Assembly (NCBI GenBank): GCA_023301465.1
Contig: JALZUQ010000007.1
Location: 1-64,000, forward strand
Length of the DNA: 64,000 bases
Reading direction: 5' to 3'
Source of the DNA: Oligoflexales bacterium
GTDB lineage: Bacteria; Bdellovibrionota_B; Oligoflexia; Oligoflexales; JALZUQ01
In this document: positions 27,124 to 36,153 of the stretch, one piece after another
Position numbering within the stretch: position 1 is the first letter of the stretch
Layout of the letters: each line of letters starts with the position of its first letter
Notes under the pieces: model-generated
What the model was told of the DNA's origin: nothing
Database searches by the model: none
Seen by the model: only the letters and a program-made list of their open reading frames with translations
Program-made: the position numbers and the translations under genes

Positions 27124-28098
27124 ATGAAATTAACTCAAGTAATGATGAAAGCATTGCTTATAGTTGGAATGACTCTAGCTATGATCAATTGCTCAGGTGC
27201 ACACGAAGACGATGCGTCTTTAGAAGCAAGCCAACAACAAGCAGAAGACGGCCAGGTAATCGTTTATGACGAGCAAGGCGAACAACAAGAACAACAACAA
27301 GAAGAAGTAACTCAACAAGACTCACAACAACAAGAAGAAGTAGCTCAACAAGATTCACAACAACAAGAAGAAATAGTAGAAGACGACAACACAGACTACG
27401 CGAACGAAGAAGTAGTTTCAGATAACAACAACGAACAAGAAGAAAACTTAAACAACATGCTCAACAGAATTAGTGATGACCAAGAACCAGTCGCTGATGA
27501 TCAACCAGAATATGATAATGCAGAAACTGCCGACTCAACAGATGATCAAAATTCTTATGATGACCAAGCTCAAAATGATGACCAAGAAATAAACGCAGTG
27601 AGCAATAATGACTCTGAACAAATGAATAAGAGTGTTGATCAAGAATATGTATCAACATCAGGTGATAACCAAAACTACCAAACATCAGGAAAAATTCACG
27701 TTGTTAAGCAAGGTGAGTCTTTAAGTAAAATAAGTAAAATGTACTACGGTAAATATAGATTTTGGAGAGGGCTTGCTTCTGTAAACTCTATTACTAACCC
27801 AAATGTGATTTATCCGGGACAAAGGATTCAAATGGTTGAGGCAGGTGAAACAGCTGCGATGGATTCTGGTTCTTCAAATTACGAAAGTGGTAATTATGTA
27901 GTTAGGACTGGCGATACATTAGGAACCATAAGTAAAAATGTATACGGGTCTTCTCGTTATTGGAAAGCTCTATATTATAAAAATAAATCCGAGCTCTCTA
28001 ATCCTGATATGATTTATAAAGGACAATCTTTATCGGTGGTTCCTAAAGCAGATATAGCTAGCTATCAGAAACAAGCTTTAGAGGCAGTTGCACATTAA
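27124..28098 (+). CDS. Lipoprotein with Gln/Glu repeats and two LysM domains
   Basis: The ATG at 27124 follows GAAGGAGA and starts a lipoprotein signal (lipobox MINC). The mature chain is acidic and Gln-rich up to about residue 190, including an 11-residue tandem repeat. Two LysM domains follow: IHVVKQGESLSKISKMYYG to GQRIQMVE (about 195-245) and YVVRTGDTLGTISKNVYG to GQSLSVVP (about 258-310). LysM binds peptidoglycan glycan strands, so the protein is predicted to sit between the outer membrane and the wall. In-frame codons up to 27073 are not needed. A strong terminator follows at 28146. Confidence 0.88.
   Translation: MKLTQVMMKALLIVGMTLAMINCSGAHEDDASLEASQQQAEDGQVIVYDEQGEQQEQQQEEVTQQDSQQQEEVAQQDSQQQEEIVEDDNTDYANEEVVSDNNNEQEENLNNMLNRISDDQEPVADDQPEYDNAETADSTDDQNSYDDQAQNDDQEINAVSNNDSEQMNKSVDQEYVSTSGDNQNYQTSGKIHVVKQGESLSKISKMYYGKYRFWRGLASVNSITNPNVIYPGQRIQMVEAGETAAMDSGSSNYESGNYVVRTGDTLGTISKNVYGSSRYWKALYYKNKSELSNPDMIYKGQSLSVVPKADIASYQKQALEAVAH
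27292..27375 (+). repeat. 33-bp tandem repeat (about 2.5 copies) in the LysM lipoprotein gene
   Basis: Units at 27292-27324 and 27325-27357 differ at only two positions, and a partial third copy continues to about 27375. Each encodes QQQEEV-T/A-QQDS. CAA is used for every Gln. The repeat keeps the frame, so copy number could vary without breaking the protein. Confidence 0.85.
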
Positions 28099-28145
28099 AC
28101 TAGCTAAAAATTTAAAGTAAATTTATAAACCCTTCAAAACTTATG

Positions 28146-28170
28146 ACCCGGCTTTCGAGCCGGGTTTTTG
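28146..28170 (+). terminator. Rho-independent terminator after the LysM lipoprotein gene
   Basis: A perfect 8-bp GC-rich stem (ACCCGGCT / AGCCGGGT) with a stable TTCG tetraloop is followed by TTTTTGTGTTTT. It is about 50 bp past the stop codon. Confidence 0.92.
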
Positions 28171-28200
28171 TGTTTTATGGTATTGTGATATCCTTTTATT

Positions 28201-29058
28201 ATGCCTGTACTATCTTTTCCAACATTGTCAGCTCCTTCTAATAAACTTTTATTGGAACAAAGATTAAAATACATATTTCAATCTAAAAACTTCACACAGA
28301 AGACTCTTTCGGAAGTGAAGTTTGATGAAAACTGGGGTTTTTATGGCGATTTAAGCTCTCGACTAAATCAGTTAAATCTAAGCTTAAATGCTAGCGTTGA
28401 TTATCTTTGGGCCTCTAGAGGGGGTTATGGAGTTTCTGATCTACTTGGTAAAATAGAATTAAAAAACCATGAAAACACTATTTTTATAGGTTTTTCTGAT
28501 TTCACATCGTTGATGAGTGCACGTTATGCTGAATGTGGAGGACTAAGTTGGCATGCGAGTATGCCCGGCGGTGCATTTTGGTATGACGACGAGCTGCTTG
28601 ATGATTTTTTATTGCAGCTAGAATCCTCAGAACCTTCGGGAGAAGTTTTAATAGAAGAAAACATAGAAGAGCCAATAAAGGGGAAAGTATATGGCGGTTG
28701 TTTTTCTGTGCTCACAAATCTTATCGGCACACCATATTTTCCAAAATCTTTAGATAAACACATCCTAATTCTGGAAGATATTGAAGAGCACCCTGCCAGG
28801 TTAATGCGGTACTGGCGACAATGGGAAAATAGCGGAGTCTTGCAAGGTGTAAGTGCTGTAGTCTTTGGCAGGCTTGTGTATAAAGACCCTGCTTACCGTG
28901 AATATCACGATATTTTTATTCAGTTTCTTAAAAAAAACTCACATGTCCCCATATACACTTCTAATGAGATCGGGCATATTCATAACAATAAGCCTTTTCT
29001 GATAGGTGCAGATGCGGTATTGGAAGAAAACAAATTAAAATTTTCAGCTGTTTTATAA
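28201..29058 (+). CDS. LD-carboxypeptidase, peptidase family S66
   Basis: LdcA-type enzymes remove the terminal D-Ala from murein tetrapeptides during recycling. The 285-residue protein has LWASRGGYGVSDLLG, the nucleophile region IGFSDFTSL (Ser), GKVYGGCFSVLTNLIGTPYFP, the Glu in LILEDIEEHPARLMRYW, and the His in IGHIHNNKPFLIG, so the Ser-Glu-His triad of S66 is present. No signal peptide, hence cytoplasmic as expected. The N terminus is a little short of the usual family start. It is followed after 39 bp by mpl, which uses the tripeptide product. Confidence 0.9.
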   Translation: MPVLSFPTLSAPSNKLLLEQRLKYIFQSKNFTQKTLSEVKFDENWGFYGDLSSRLNQLNLSLNASVDYLWASRGGYGVSDLLGKIELKNHENTIFIGFSDFTSLMSARYAECGGLSWHASMPGGAFWYDDELLDDFLLQLESSEPSGEVLIEENIEEPIKGKVYGGCFSVLTNLIGTPYFPKSLDKHILILEDIEEHPARLMRYWRQWENSGVLQGVSAVVFGRLVYKDPAYREYHDIFIQFLKKNSHVPIYTSNEIGHIHNNKPFLIGADAVLEENKLKFSAVL

Positions 29059-29097
29059 TTAGCTAATATTAAAGATAACCAAAGGAACCAATTAAAG

Positions 29098-30549
29098 ATG
29101 TCCCATCCTGTCGAGCCAAATACACTGTCGGACTTTAGTGATTTAAAAAACATTTACTTTATGGGAATTGCTGGCACAGGCATGGCTGCCGCTGCTGGGC
29201 TTTGTCATGAGGCGGGGTATCAAATTTCTGGAAGCGACCAAAAAGTCTTTCCTCCCATGTCGGATTTACTTGCTGATCTTGGAGTTGAGGTAAAACAGCC
29301 TTACAAAGCAAATCAGTTTGAGGCTGAAAGCCCTGATGTTGTTGTTGTTGCAAACGCATTGTCTAGGGGGCACGAAGAGCTAGAAAGTGCTCTTGAAAAA
29401 AAAATTCCCGTCACTAGCTTTGCTGAACTTGTGGGTAATCTTTTTCTTCAGAAGCCCAGCTCGGTAGTAGTCAGTGGCACTCACGGAAAAACAACCACCT
29501 CAAGCTTGATATCTCACATGTTAAGGCAGTTAAATGCTGATCCGGGTTACTTGATTGGAGGCTTGCCTCAAGGTTTTGATAAAGGTTTTGCCTTGGGCTC
29601 GGGTAAGTTCTTTGTGATTGAAGGCGATGAATACGATACGGCTTTCTGGGACAAAGACTCTAAATTCTTACATTATAGACCGGACTACCTTGTGATTAAT
29701 AATCTTGAGTTTGATCACGTCGATATTTTTTCTTCAATTGAAGATATCTATCGACAGTTTACAATGTTGATTGAAAAGGTGTCTGATTCATCTAAAATAT
29801 TTGTTCATCCGCTCCCAGTGGTAAAAGAGCTCATTCATAGACTTAAACTTCAAGAAAAAGTGACATGGGTTGATCAACAGTGCAAAGTCTTAAATACAAG
29901 CTACGACGACAATGGAGCTCGCCTTGATGTAGAGCTGACGGGGTTTGGTAAGGTTCAACTAAAGACGAGCCTGATTGGAAACCACAATATTCAAAACATC
30001 CAAATGATGAGTGCTGTTCTAAACAAGATGGTTCAATCTGGTGAGCTTTCGCCATTCACGATAAAAGAGTTTCAAGATGCCTTGCAAAGCTTTGGTGGCG
30101 TAAAAAGACGAATGGATCACCTTGCTTCAAATGATGGGATAGATGTCTTTGAAGACTTTGCACATCATCCAACAGCCATTAAGAGTGTTATTCATGGATT
30201 TCGTATGCGGTATCCATCAAAAAGACTCTGGGTTGCCTTTGAGCCTAAAAATGCGACATCTCGTCGAAACTTTTTTATGAAAGAGTTCGCTTCTTCTTTA
30301 TCACTTGCGGACCATGTTTTGATCGGAGAGTGTGCCCAAGATCTCAGGATTCCAGAAGAAAATAGAATGAACACAAAACAATTGTCGGACTTGATTGGAG
30401 AGCATTCCAAGAGTTTTGAAACAAACGAAAAGCTTTATGATCACGTGGTGGATAAACTAAAAAAAGACGACGCAATTATTTTTATGACACCGGGTAGTTT
30501 TTCGGGTGTTCAACATAAGCTTAAAAAATTTCTTGAAAACCTCGATTGA
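29098..30549 (+). CDS. mpl: UDP-MurNAc:L-Ala-gamma-D-Glu-meso-DAP ligase Mpl
   Basis: Mpl reattaches recycled murein tripeptide to UDP-MurNAc. The 483-residue Mur ligase has an N-terminal GIAGTGMAAAAGL Rossmann motif, ISGSDQKVFPPMSDLL, the ATP loop VSGTHGKTTTSSL, the Mpl-type FVIEGDEYDTAFWDKDSKF and YLVINNLEFDHVDIF, and GVKRRMD. The EGDEYDTAFWDK stretch separates Mpl from MurC. It directly follows the LD-carboxypeptidase, giving a compact murein-recycling pair. Confidence 0.95.
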   Translation: MSHPVEPNTLSDFSDLKNIYFMGIAGTGMAAAAGLCHEAGYQISGSDQKVFPPMSDLLADLGVEVKQPYKANQFEAESPDVVVVANALSRGHEELESALEKKIPVTSFAELVGNLFLQKPSSVVVSGTHGKTTTSSLISHMLRQLNADPGYLIGGLPQGFDKGFALGSGKFFVIEGDEYDTAFWDKDSKFLHYRPDYLVINNLEFDHVDIFSSIEDIYRQFTMLIEKVSDSSKIFVHPLPVVKELIHRLKLQEKVTWVDQQCKVLNTSYDDNGARLDVELTGFGKVQLKTSLIGNHNIQNIQMMSAVLNKMVQSGELSPFTIKEFQDALQSFGGVKRRMDHLASNDGIDVFEDFAHHPTAIKSVIHGFRMRYPSKRLWVAFEPKNATSRRNFFMKEFASSLSLADHVLIGECAQDLRIPEENRMNTKQLSDLIGEHSKSFETNEKLYDHVVDKLKKDDAIIFMTPGSFSGVQHKLKKFLENLD

Positions 30550-30615
30550 GGTGTGTTTAAATTATAGTAGACTTTTATATATTGGAATTACTAAGAATTT
30601 TAAGGAGATATTCCC

Positions 30616-31107
30616 ATGTTGGTTAAAACCGTTTTACGTATTACGTTGATTGGAACAATGGTTCTTTTTGGGTCAGTAGCCTGTACTGATGATGAAGTGG
30701 TAGATCCAGTTCAGCCAGGTGTAACGGATCCTATTCCAACGGATATTCCTCCAGGACCTTCATCAGCAGACTTTGTTCCGGAAACTGTTTACTTTGGATA
30801 CGATCAGTATTCTTTAACTGGTGAAACAAAAGCAAAGCTAAAAGTGCTTGCTTCTCACTTACAAGGTAACAGCGGAGATGTTGTGCAAGTTGAAGGTCAC
30901 TGTGACTCTCGTGGGTCAGTAGAGTATAATATTGCTCTGGGTCAAAAGCGTGCAGAAGCAGTTCGTCGTTACTTGACAGACTCAGGAGTTGATCCTTCTA
31001 GAGTGAGCACGATTAGTTTCGGTGAAGAAAAGCCAGCATTTGACGGAGACGGCGAATCAGCTTGGTCTCAAAATCGTCGTAGTGAATTTGTGCTGACACA
31101 ACCGTAG
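30616..31107 (+). CDS. pal: Peptidoglycan-associated lipoprotein (Pal/OmpA-C domain)
   Basis: A 163-residue lipoprotein with signal lipobox SVAC, a Pro-rich linker, and an OmpA-like peptidoglycan-binding domain: VYFGYDQYSL, VEGHCDSRGSVEYNIALGQKRAEAVRRYL and QNRRSEFVL. The Asp and Arg of these motifs bind meso-DAP. The size and domain match Pal of the Tol-Pal system, although no tol genes are in the window, so a Pal-like paralogue is possible. AAGGAGA precedes the ATG. A clear terminator follows. Confidence 0.88.
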   Translation: MLVKTVLRITLIGTMVLFGSVACTDDEVVDPVQPGVTDPIPTDIPPGPSSADFVPETVYFGYDQYSLTGETKAKLKVLASHLQGNSGDVVQVEGHCDSRGSVEYNIALGQKRAEAVRRYLTDSGVDPSRVSTISFGEEKPAFDGDGESAWSQNRRSEFVLTQP

Positions 31108-31140
31108 CTTATCGCAAGATTACGAAATCAAGCTTAAAGC

Positions 31141-31167
31141 GGCGGGACATGTTCCCGCCCTTTTTTT
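31141..31167 (+). terminator. Rho-independent terminator after pal
   Basis: Stem GGCGGGA / TCCCGCC with a 5-nt loop, followed by C and seven T residues, 33 bp after the pal stop. Confidence 0.92.
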
Positions 31168-31244
31168 GATCACGCTTTTGTGACTGCTGTCGTGTAGTAT
31201 AAACCCGCTGTTAATCTTGTGGTTGATAATGAGGAGTAGCTCTA

Positions 31245-32813
31245 ATGGAGCAGTATATATATTTAATCGTAACCTTTGTTGCGATTGCATTTGGTGTTTT
31301 TGGTGTAGGGATGTTTGCGTTTAAAGGCAAGGCCAACAAGGCTTTGGAACATGCAGAAACTGAGGCGGAACAGGTTCTTAAACAAGCAAGAAGTGACGCA
31401 GACCAGACTGTAAAAGAAGCACAACAAGAGTTTAAACGCGAAAGTAAAAAACGTCGTCAATCATTCGAAAAAGAAGCAAAGCAACGACGGTCAGAAATTT
31501 CAAAACTCGAAAACAAAATTAAACAACGCGAGGAGTCTTTAGACAAGAAGCTTCAAATCCTCGATGCGAGAGAGACCGATGTTGAGTCTCTTAACCAAAA
31601 GATTAGAAATGAAGAACGTAAAGCGATCGCACTCACACAAGAGTACGAAACCATGCTTGCGGACACTCAGTCAGCACTCAGACGCATTTCTGGTATGACA
31701 CCAGAAGAAGCTAAGCGAGAATTAATTAAGACCTTAGAAAATGATGCTCGCAAAGAAGCGAGTGAAAAAATTCAAAAAATAGAAGAACAAGCAAAGCAAG
31801 ATGCTGAACGAGTGAGTCAATCGGTGATCAGTGTTGCAGTGCAAAGACTTGCGGGTGAGTACGTGAATGACTCTACCGTTGCGGTTGTTGGTTTGCCATC
31901 CGATGAGATGAAAGGTCGAATCATCGGTAGAGAAGGTCGAAATATTCGAGCTATTGAGCAATTTACGGGTGTTGATCTTATTATTGACGATACCCCAGAA
32001 GCGGTGATTGTCTCTTGTTTTAATCCAATCAGAAGAGAAATTGCCAAGATTACAATTGAACGCCTAGTGGCAGATGGTCGTATCCACCCAGCACGTATCG
32101 AAGAAACAGCAATGCGTGTTACCGAAGAGATGGACTCTATTGTTGCTGACCTTGGTGATCAAGCTTGCTTTGAGCTTGGAATTACAGACCTTGATAGTGA
32201 GTTGGTTTCTTATGTTGGAAAACTGAGGTTCTTGTCCACTGGGCAGCAAACTGTTTTGGCTCATAGTATTGAAGTCGCTCAAATATGCGGTTTCATGGCC
32301 TCAGAAATGAAACTAAACGTTAAAGTCGCAAAGCGTGCAGGCTTGCTACACGATATTGGTAAAGCACTTGATCAAGATCATGATGGTCATCACGCAAAGA
32401 TTGGAACAGAGCTTTTAGAAAAGCACAACGAACACCCAGATGTGATTTCTGCGGTTCAACTTCATCATGAAGAGGATCTTACGAACGCTAACCCTATTGC
32501 TGTTGTCGTGCATGCTGCGAATATCTTATCTTCTCAAAGACCGGGAGCTCGTAAAGAAGTGATGGATAGTTACATACAAAGACTTGAAGACATGGAAGGC
32601 CTTGTCAAAGGTTTCCGTGGGGTAGATGGTGCTTTCGTTATGCAGGCAGGTCGAGAAGTTCGAGCTATTGTCAGCCCGGTAGGTATTAGTGACAAAGAAG
32701 TGAATGGGCTGTCTTCTGATATTGCACACAAGATTCGTTCGGAACTTACATTTCCGGGCCAAGTAAAAGTAACCGTTATTCGTGAGAGTCAGGCTGTGGA
32801 TTTCGCTAAGTGA
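31245..32813 (+). CDS. rny: Ribonuclease Y
   Basis: RNase Y is a membrane-anchored endoribonuclease that starts mRNA decay. The 522-residue protein has an N-terminal membrane helix, a long coiled coil (about residues 30-200), a KH domain with MKGRIIGREGRNIRAIEQ, the IHPARIEE link, and an HD domain with the metal-binding pair in LLHDIGKALD and HH in DGHHAKIG. Length and layout are standard. GAGGAG precedes the ATG. The ymdB-like gene overlaps its stop (GTGA), as in many bacteria. Confidence 0.97.
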   Translation: MEQYIYLIVTFVAIAFGVFGVGMFAFKGKANKALEHAETEAEQVLKQARSDADQTVKEAQQEFKRESKKRRQSFEKEAKQRRSEISKLENKIKQREESLDKKLQILDARETDVESLNQKIRNEERKAIALTQEYETMLADTQSALRRISGMTPEEAKRELIKTLENDARKEASEKIQKIEEQAKQDAERVSQSVISVAVQRLAGEYVNDSTVAVVGLPSDEMKGRIIGREGRNIRAIEQFTGVDLIIDDTPEAVIVSCFNPIRREIAKITIERLVADGRIHPARIEETAMRVTEEMDSIVADLGDQACFELGITDLDSELVSYVGKLRFLSTGQQTVLAHSIEVAQICGFMASEMKLNVKVAKRAGLLHDIGKALDQDHDGHHAKIGTELLEKHNEHPDVISAVQLHHEEDLTNANPIAVVVHAANILSSQRPGARKEVMDSYIQRLEDMEGLVKGFRGVDGAFVMQAGREVRAIVSPVGISDKEVNGLSSDIAHKIRSELTFPGQVKVTVIRESQAVDFAK

Positions 32814-33622
32814 TCATTGCCGTTATCGGTGATGTTGTTGCTAGAGCCGGAAGAGAAGCACTTGACTTATACATCCCAAAGCTAAAAGAAAAATATTCCA
32901 TTGATGGATTAATCATAAATGGTGAAAATCTATCTGGCGGGTTTGGAATTTCAAAAAAAATATTTGAAGAGATAACCGACAAACACCATATTGATGCAAT
33001 TACTTTAGGGAACCACTGGCATAAGAACCGTGATGTTTATCACCTTGGCTATGAAAATGAAAAGCTGGTTTTTCCAGGTAATGCTTGGAACCTCAAAAAG
33101 AAAAACATTTCGGCTAAAGTTATCACTTTAAAAAATGGCAATAAACTAGGTGTCATCAATGTTTTGGGTCAGGTATTTATGCACCCAGAAAATGATTCCC
33201 CATTTCTTCAAATCAAAAAATGTTTAGAAGAGCTATCGGTGAAAGCCATTCTTGTAGATATTCACTGTGAAGCAACCAGTGAAAAACAAGCAATCGCTTG
33301 GGGTTTTGCGGAACAAGTAAGTTTTGTATATGGGACCCACAGTCATGTTCCAACGCTTGACCATAGAATTCTTAAATCTCATACAGGTTTTGTGACAGAT
33401 CTGGGGATGACTGGTTCGTATGATTCTGTGATTGGGATGGATATAAAAGCAGCAGTAAAGCGATTCGAAGGTGACTCCTCATCTAAATATAAGCCAGCTC
33501 AGGATAATCTGTGGATGCCAACGATTCTTTGTGAACTTGATCACCACAGTGGAGTATGTATCTCTTTGAAAAGATTGGTTTTTACGGATTCAGGTGTCAA
33601 GGAGTGGGACCCAGCCTTTTAA
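32810..33622 (+). CDS. ymdB: YmdB-family metallophosphoesterase
   Basis: A 270-residue calcineurin-like phosphoesterase of the TIGR00282/YmdB type, associated with cyclic-nucleotide 2',3' or 3',5' hydrolysis and RNase Y. Metal-binding motifs are GDVVARAGR, NGENLSGGFGI, TLGNHWHKNRDV, VDIHCEATSEKQAIAW and YGTHSHVPTLDHRIL; TDLGMTGSYDSVIG follows. The start is GTG at 32810, overlapping the rny stop by 4 nt, so the two are translationally coupled. Confidence 0.92.
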   Translation: MIIAVIGDVVARAGREALDLYIPKLKEKYSIDGLIINGENLSGGFGISKKIFEEITDKHHIDAITLGNHWHKNRDVYHLGYENEKLVFPGNAWNLKKKNISAKVITLKNGNKLGVINVLGQVFMHPENDSPFLQIKKCLEELSVKAILVDIHCEATSEKQAIAWGFAEQVSFVYGTHSHVPTLDHRILKSHTGFVTDLGMTGSYDSVIGMDIKAAVKRFEGDSSSKYKPAQDNLWMPTILCELDHHSGVCISLKRLVFTDSGVKEWDPAF

Positions 33623-33705
33623 GGTTCTGTTGTATGAGAGATTATGTTGCATTAAATGCTGAGCATTCTATAGTCGAGGCTAGGCGAGAAATCAGGAGAA
33701 ATAAA

Positions 33706-35211
33706 GTGAATTTTGTTCATTCAAAAGCAATACATTCGGCGATCCTTTTGGGGACGCTTTGTTTTAGTCTGCAGGCATCTGCGTGGTATTTAAATGGTTC
33801 CGGTCATTATTCTATTCGACCAGAATTTAAGGAGCACCCAATGTTCCAAAAGGGAACGGGAAACCACGATGCGATTGATCATAATCTTCGCCTTGGGATA
33901 GAAGGTCGAGCTACGGAAAAAGCTTCATTGTTTTTCGAGTTCCGTGTTTCTGATGACTTAAGAGAATCTTACTTAGGAGATCAAGCACAGTGCGAAGGTG
34001 CAAACTGTCAAGATCAAAACCCATTAGACCCCAAGTACGATAACTATATCCCAAAACTTTCTCAGCTATATATGCAGTATGCATTTGATCTTTGCCTTCT
34101 TAAAGCAGGTCGACGTGGAAGAGATTGGGGTTTAGGTGTTCTTTACGATTCAGGAAAAGGCTTATTTGATCCTGAGTACAGTGTTTTTGATGGTGTCAGT
34201 TGTGAAATGAATCTCACTTCTTCTCAAACCCTTGGTTTTGAAGTGGGTTATGACAAGCTTCAAGAAACAAGCCGCGTTGCTGGTCTAAACAGCGGTGCAA
34301 CTTCTAGGTCGGATGATTTGTCTCAGGTGTACTTATCGGTTGAATTGGATGACCGCCACGTTGGTTCTGCCAGCAGTTTCAAAAAGCACATTGGACTATA
34401 TGGTAGTTGGATTTTTGGGGAAAGACACGAGACGGATATTCAGTTTATTGATGTGTATACTGCCCTTTATTACAAAGGTTTTTCATTCGCCAATGAGTTT
34501 GTCTTTCGCTTAGGTGAGAGTAAAGACCCTGCATTAACTAGCTTTGGTGGCAGGGGAAGTAGAACCAATGGAGACCCAATAGCAAAGTCAGCAGAGTCTG
34601 TTGCATTCGCTGGTTACTTTGACTATGTGTTTCTTGAGAGTGGCGACATGAGTGCTCCAAACCGTTTCAACAAAGGAACATCTTCAAGACATGGTGTTCG
34701 TCTTGAGTACGCGTTTGCTCCGGGTGATGCCGATGGATACCTTGCAGAAGACGATACAGAGCGTGATGAGCGTGCTGCAGCATTTGCTTTTCACAGGAAT
34801 TTTCAACCAGCCCAAATTTTATTTCGTGAAAGAAACTATTCTGACAATAATATTGTGCCGGGAGCTTTTGATCCGGGAAGGTTAGTGAATGCTTATCTTC
34901 TTGGTTTATCTTATCGTTATGAAGATATGAAATACGGTAATTTTAATCTTAAGCTATTAACAGCTAGTTTGTTAGAGAGCATGCCAGATTCTGTAAAAGC
35001 AGCACAAGCGAATCAAGCAGTGAAGTCTGTCGGTTATGAAGGTAATGATCTAGGTTTTGAAGTTGATTTTAACTACACTTACAAGTGGGGTGAAAATATC
35101 GAAGCCGGTTTGGATGCTGCTTATGCCATCGCTGGAAAAGCATTTGAGATCCAAGACGACCAAACAAGCGATTCATTTCTAGTTTCTGTTTTTGCTGGAT
35201 ACAAGTTTTGA
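33706..35211 (+). CDS. Outer-membrane beta-barrel protein
   Basis: The GTG at 33706 with AGGAGA upstream gives a signal peptide MNFVHSKAIHSAILLGTLCFSLQASA-WY. The mature ~470 residues are rich in alternating amphipathic strands separated by acidic loops and end in FAGYKF; a terminal aromatic is the usual signal for BAM-mediated insertion. The character resembles alginate-export or other long-barrel porins, but no specific family is certain. Reading upstream to 33556 would overlap the ymdB-like gene and is unlikely. A tiny lipoprotein gene overlaps its stop. Confidence 0.82.
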   Translation: MNFVHSKAIHSAILLGTLCFSLQASAWYLNGSGHYSIRPEFKEHPMFQKGTGNHDAIDHNLRLGIEGRATEKASLFFEFRVSDDLRESYLGDQAQCEGANCQDQNPLDPKYDNYIPKLSQLYMQYAFDLCLLKAGRRGRDWGLGVLYDSGKGLFDPEYSVFDGVSCEMNLTSSQTLGFEVGYDKLQETSRVAGLNSGATSRSDDLSQVYLSVELDDRHVGSASSFKKHIGLYGSWIFGERHETDIQFIDVYTALYYKGFSFANEFVFRLGESKDPALTSFGGRGSRTNGDPIAKSAESVAFAGYFDYVFLESGDMSAPNRFNKGTSSRHGVRLEYAFAPGDADGYLAEDDTERDERAAAFAFHRNFQPAQILFRERNYSDNNIVPGAFDPGRLVNAYLLGLSYRYEDMKYGNFNLKLLTASLLESMPDSVKAAQANQAVKSVGYEGNDLGFEVDFNYTYKWGENIEAGLDAAYAIAGKAFEIQDDQTSDSFLVSVFAGYKF

Positions 35212-35333
35212 AAGAAATTTTCGTGACGCTTGGTTTATTCATGCTTCTTGCTGGGTGTGGTGTCAAAACCAAACCTGTTAGCGATGTGATGGATGAAGTT
35301 ATCAAGCTGAAGTCTTCAGACAAAAAAAGATAG
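35208..35333 (+). CDS. Tiny lipoprotein (41 aa), LptM-like
   Basis: A short gene starting at TTG 35208, overlapping the TGA of the barrel gene (TTGA). It encodes a short lipoprotein signal with a perfect lipobox (LLAGC) followed by GVKTKPVSDV and a charged tail ending KKR. The GCGVKTKP start of the mature part recalls LptM/YifL (GCGxKGPL), a small lipoprotein that helps LptD assembly and often sits beside lysine/DAP genes; here dapB follows 30 bp later. The LptM identity is inference from pattern and context; the lipoprotein itself is well supported. Confidence 0.65.
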   Translation: MKEIFVTLGLFMLLAGCGVKTKPVSDVMDEVIKLKSSDKKR

Positions 35334-35363
35334 AATAAACCACAAAAATAGGTCTATAACGCC

Positions 35364-36128
35364 ATGAGTAAAAAATCAGTGATCATTCATGGGCATACTG
35401 GTCGCATGGGTCAGATGCTTGTCTCTGAGCTTTCAAACCATAAGAACCTTACATTTGGTGGTGGTATTTCTCAAAGTGAAACGATTGACTCTGGTGGCTC
35501 AACCACCGTTTCAGATGATCATTCTCACCTCCAATTATTACAGTCAAGTTCTGGGTTGATTGATTTTTCATTGCCCTCAAGTGCAAAAAATCTTTTGAGC
35601 CTGGCTTCAAAATCAAAAAATAAGAGTTTTTTGATTTGTACGACTGGTCTTGATGAGAGTGTTATTGATGGTTGGCAAAAATCAGCTAAAGACTATCAGC
35701 ATAAGGTGATGGTTGCTCCTAACACAAGTGTAGGCATTGCTTTGTTTCGAAAGGTCTTAGATCAGTTTGGAAAAACACTCCAAAAATATGGTTTTGACGC
35801 TGAAGTTATTGAAACTCATCATCGTTACAAAAAAGATGCACCTAGTGGAACAGCTCTTTATTTAGCAGAGGCATTACAAACTTCTAAAACAGAGCTTGTG
35901 GGTGAATATCAAGGTGAGCGTAAAGAACACCAAATTGGCATGCATGCTATTCGTGGCGGTGGAGTATATGGTGAGCACGAAGTAAGGTTTATTAGTGATC
36001 ATGAAGAGGTTAGCTTTAGCCACCGTGCTCTTGATCGCAAGTTGTTTGCTTCTGGGGCTCTGGTTTTGCTGAACTGGTTAGAAGCCCAGTCTTCAGGCTT
36101 CTACCACTTTAAAGATGTTGATTTGTAA
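35364..36128 (+). CDS. dapB: 4-hydroxy-tetrahydrodipicolinate reductase
   Basis: DapB makes tetrahydrodipicolinate for lysine and meso-DAP. The 254-residue protein has the NAD(P)H loop HGHTGRMGQ, DFSLPSSA, CTTGLDE, APNTSVGIALF, the substrate motif IETHHRYKKDAPSGTAL with the catalytic His/Lys, and AIRGGGVYGEHEV. All family landmarks are intact. It lies between the LptM-like lipoprotein gene and lspA in a plus-strand envelope cluster. Confidence 0.96.
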   Translation: MSKKSVIIHGHTGRMGQMLVSELSNHKNLTFGGGISQSETIDSGGSTTVSDDHSHLQLLQSSSGLIDFSLPSSAKNLLSLASKSKNKSFLICTTGLDESVIDGWQKSAKDYQHKVMVAPNTSVGIALFRKVLDQFGKTLQKYGFDAEVIETHHRYKKDAPSGTALYLAEALQTSKTELVGEYQGERKEHQIGMHAIRGGGVYGEHEVRFISDHEEVSFSHRALDRKLFASGALVLLNWLEAQSSGFYHFKDVDL

Positions 36129-36153
36129 GCCCTAATGCGGGTATCTTATTAAG

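Noticed and set aside
33556-33705. N-terminal extension of the outer-membrane barrel protein
   Set aside because: It overlaps the upstream phosphoesterase gene and would bury the signal peptide; the GTG at 33706 with AGGAGA is better.
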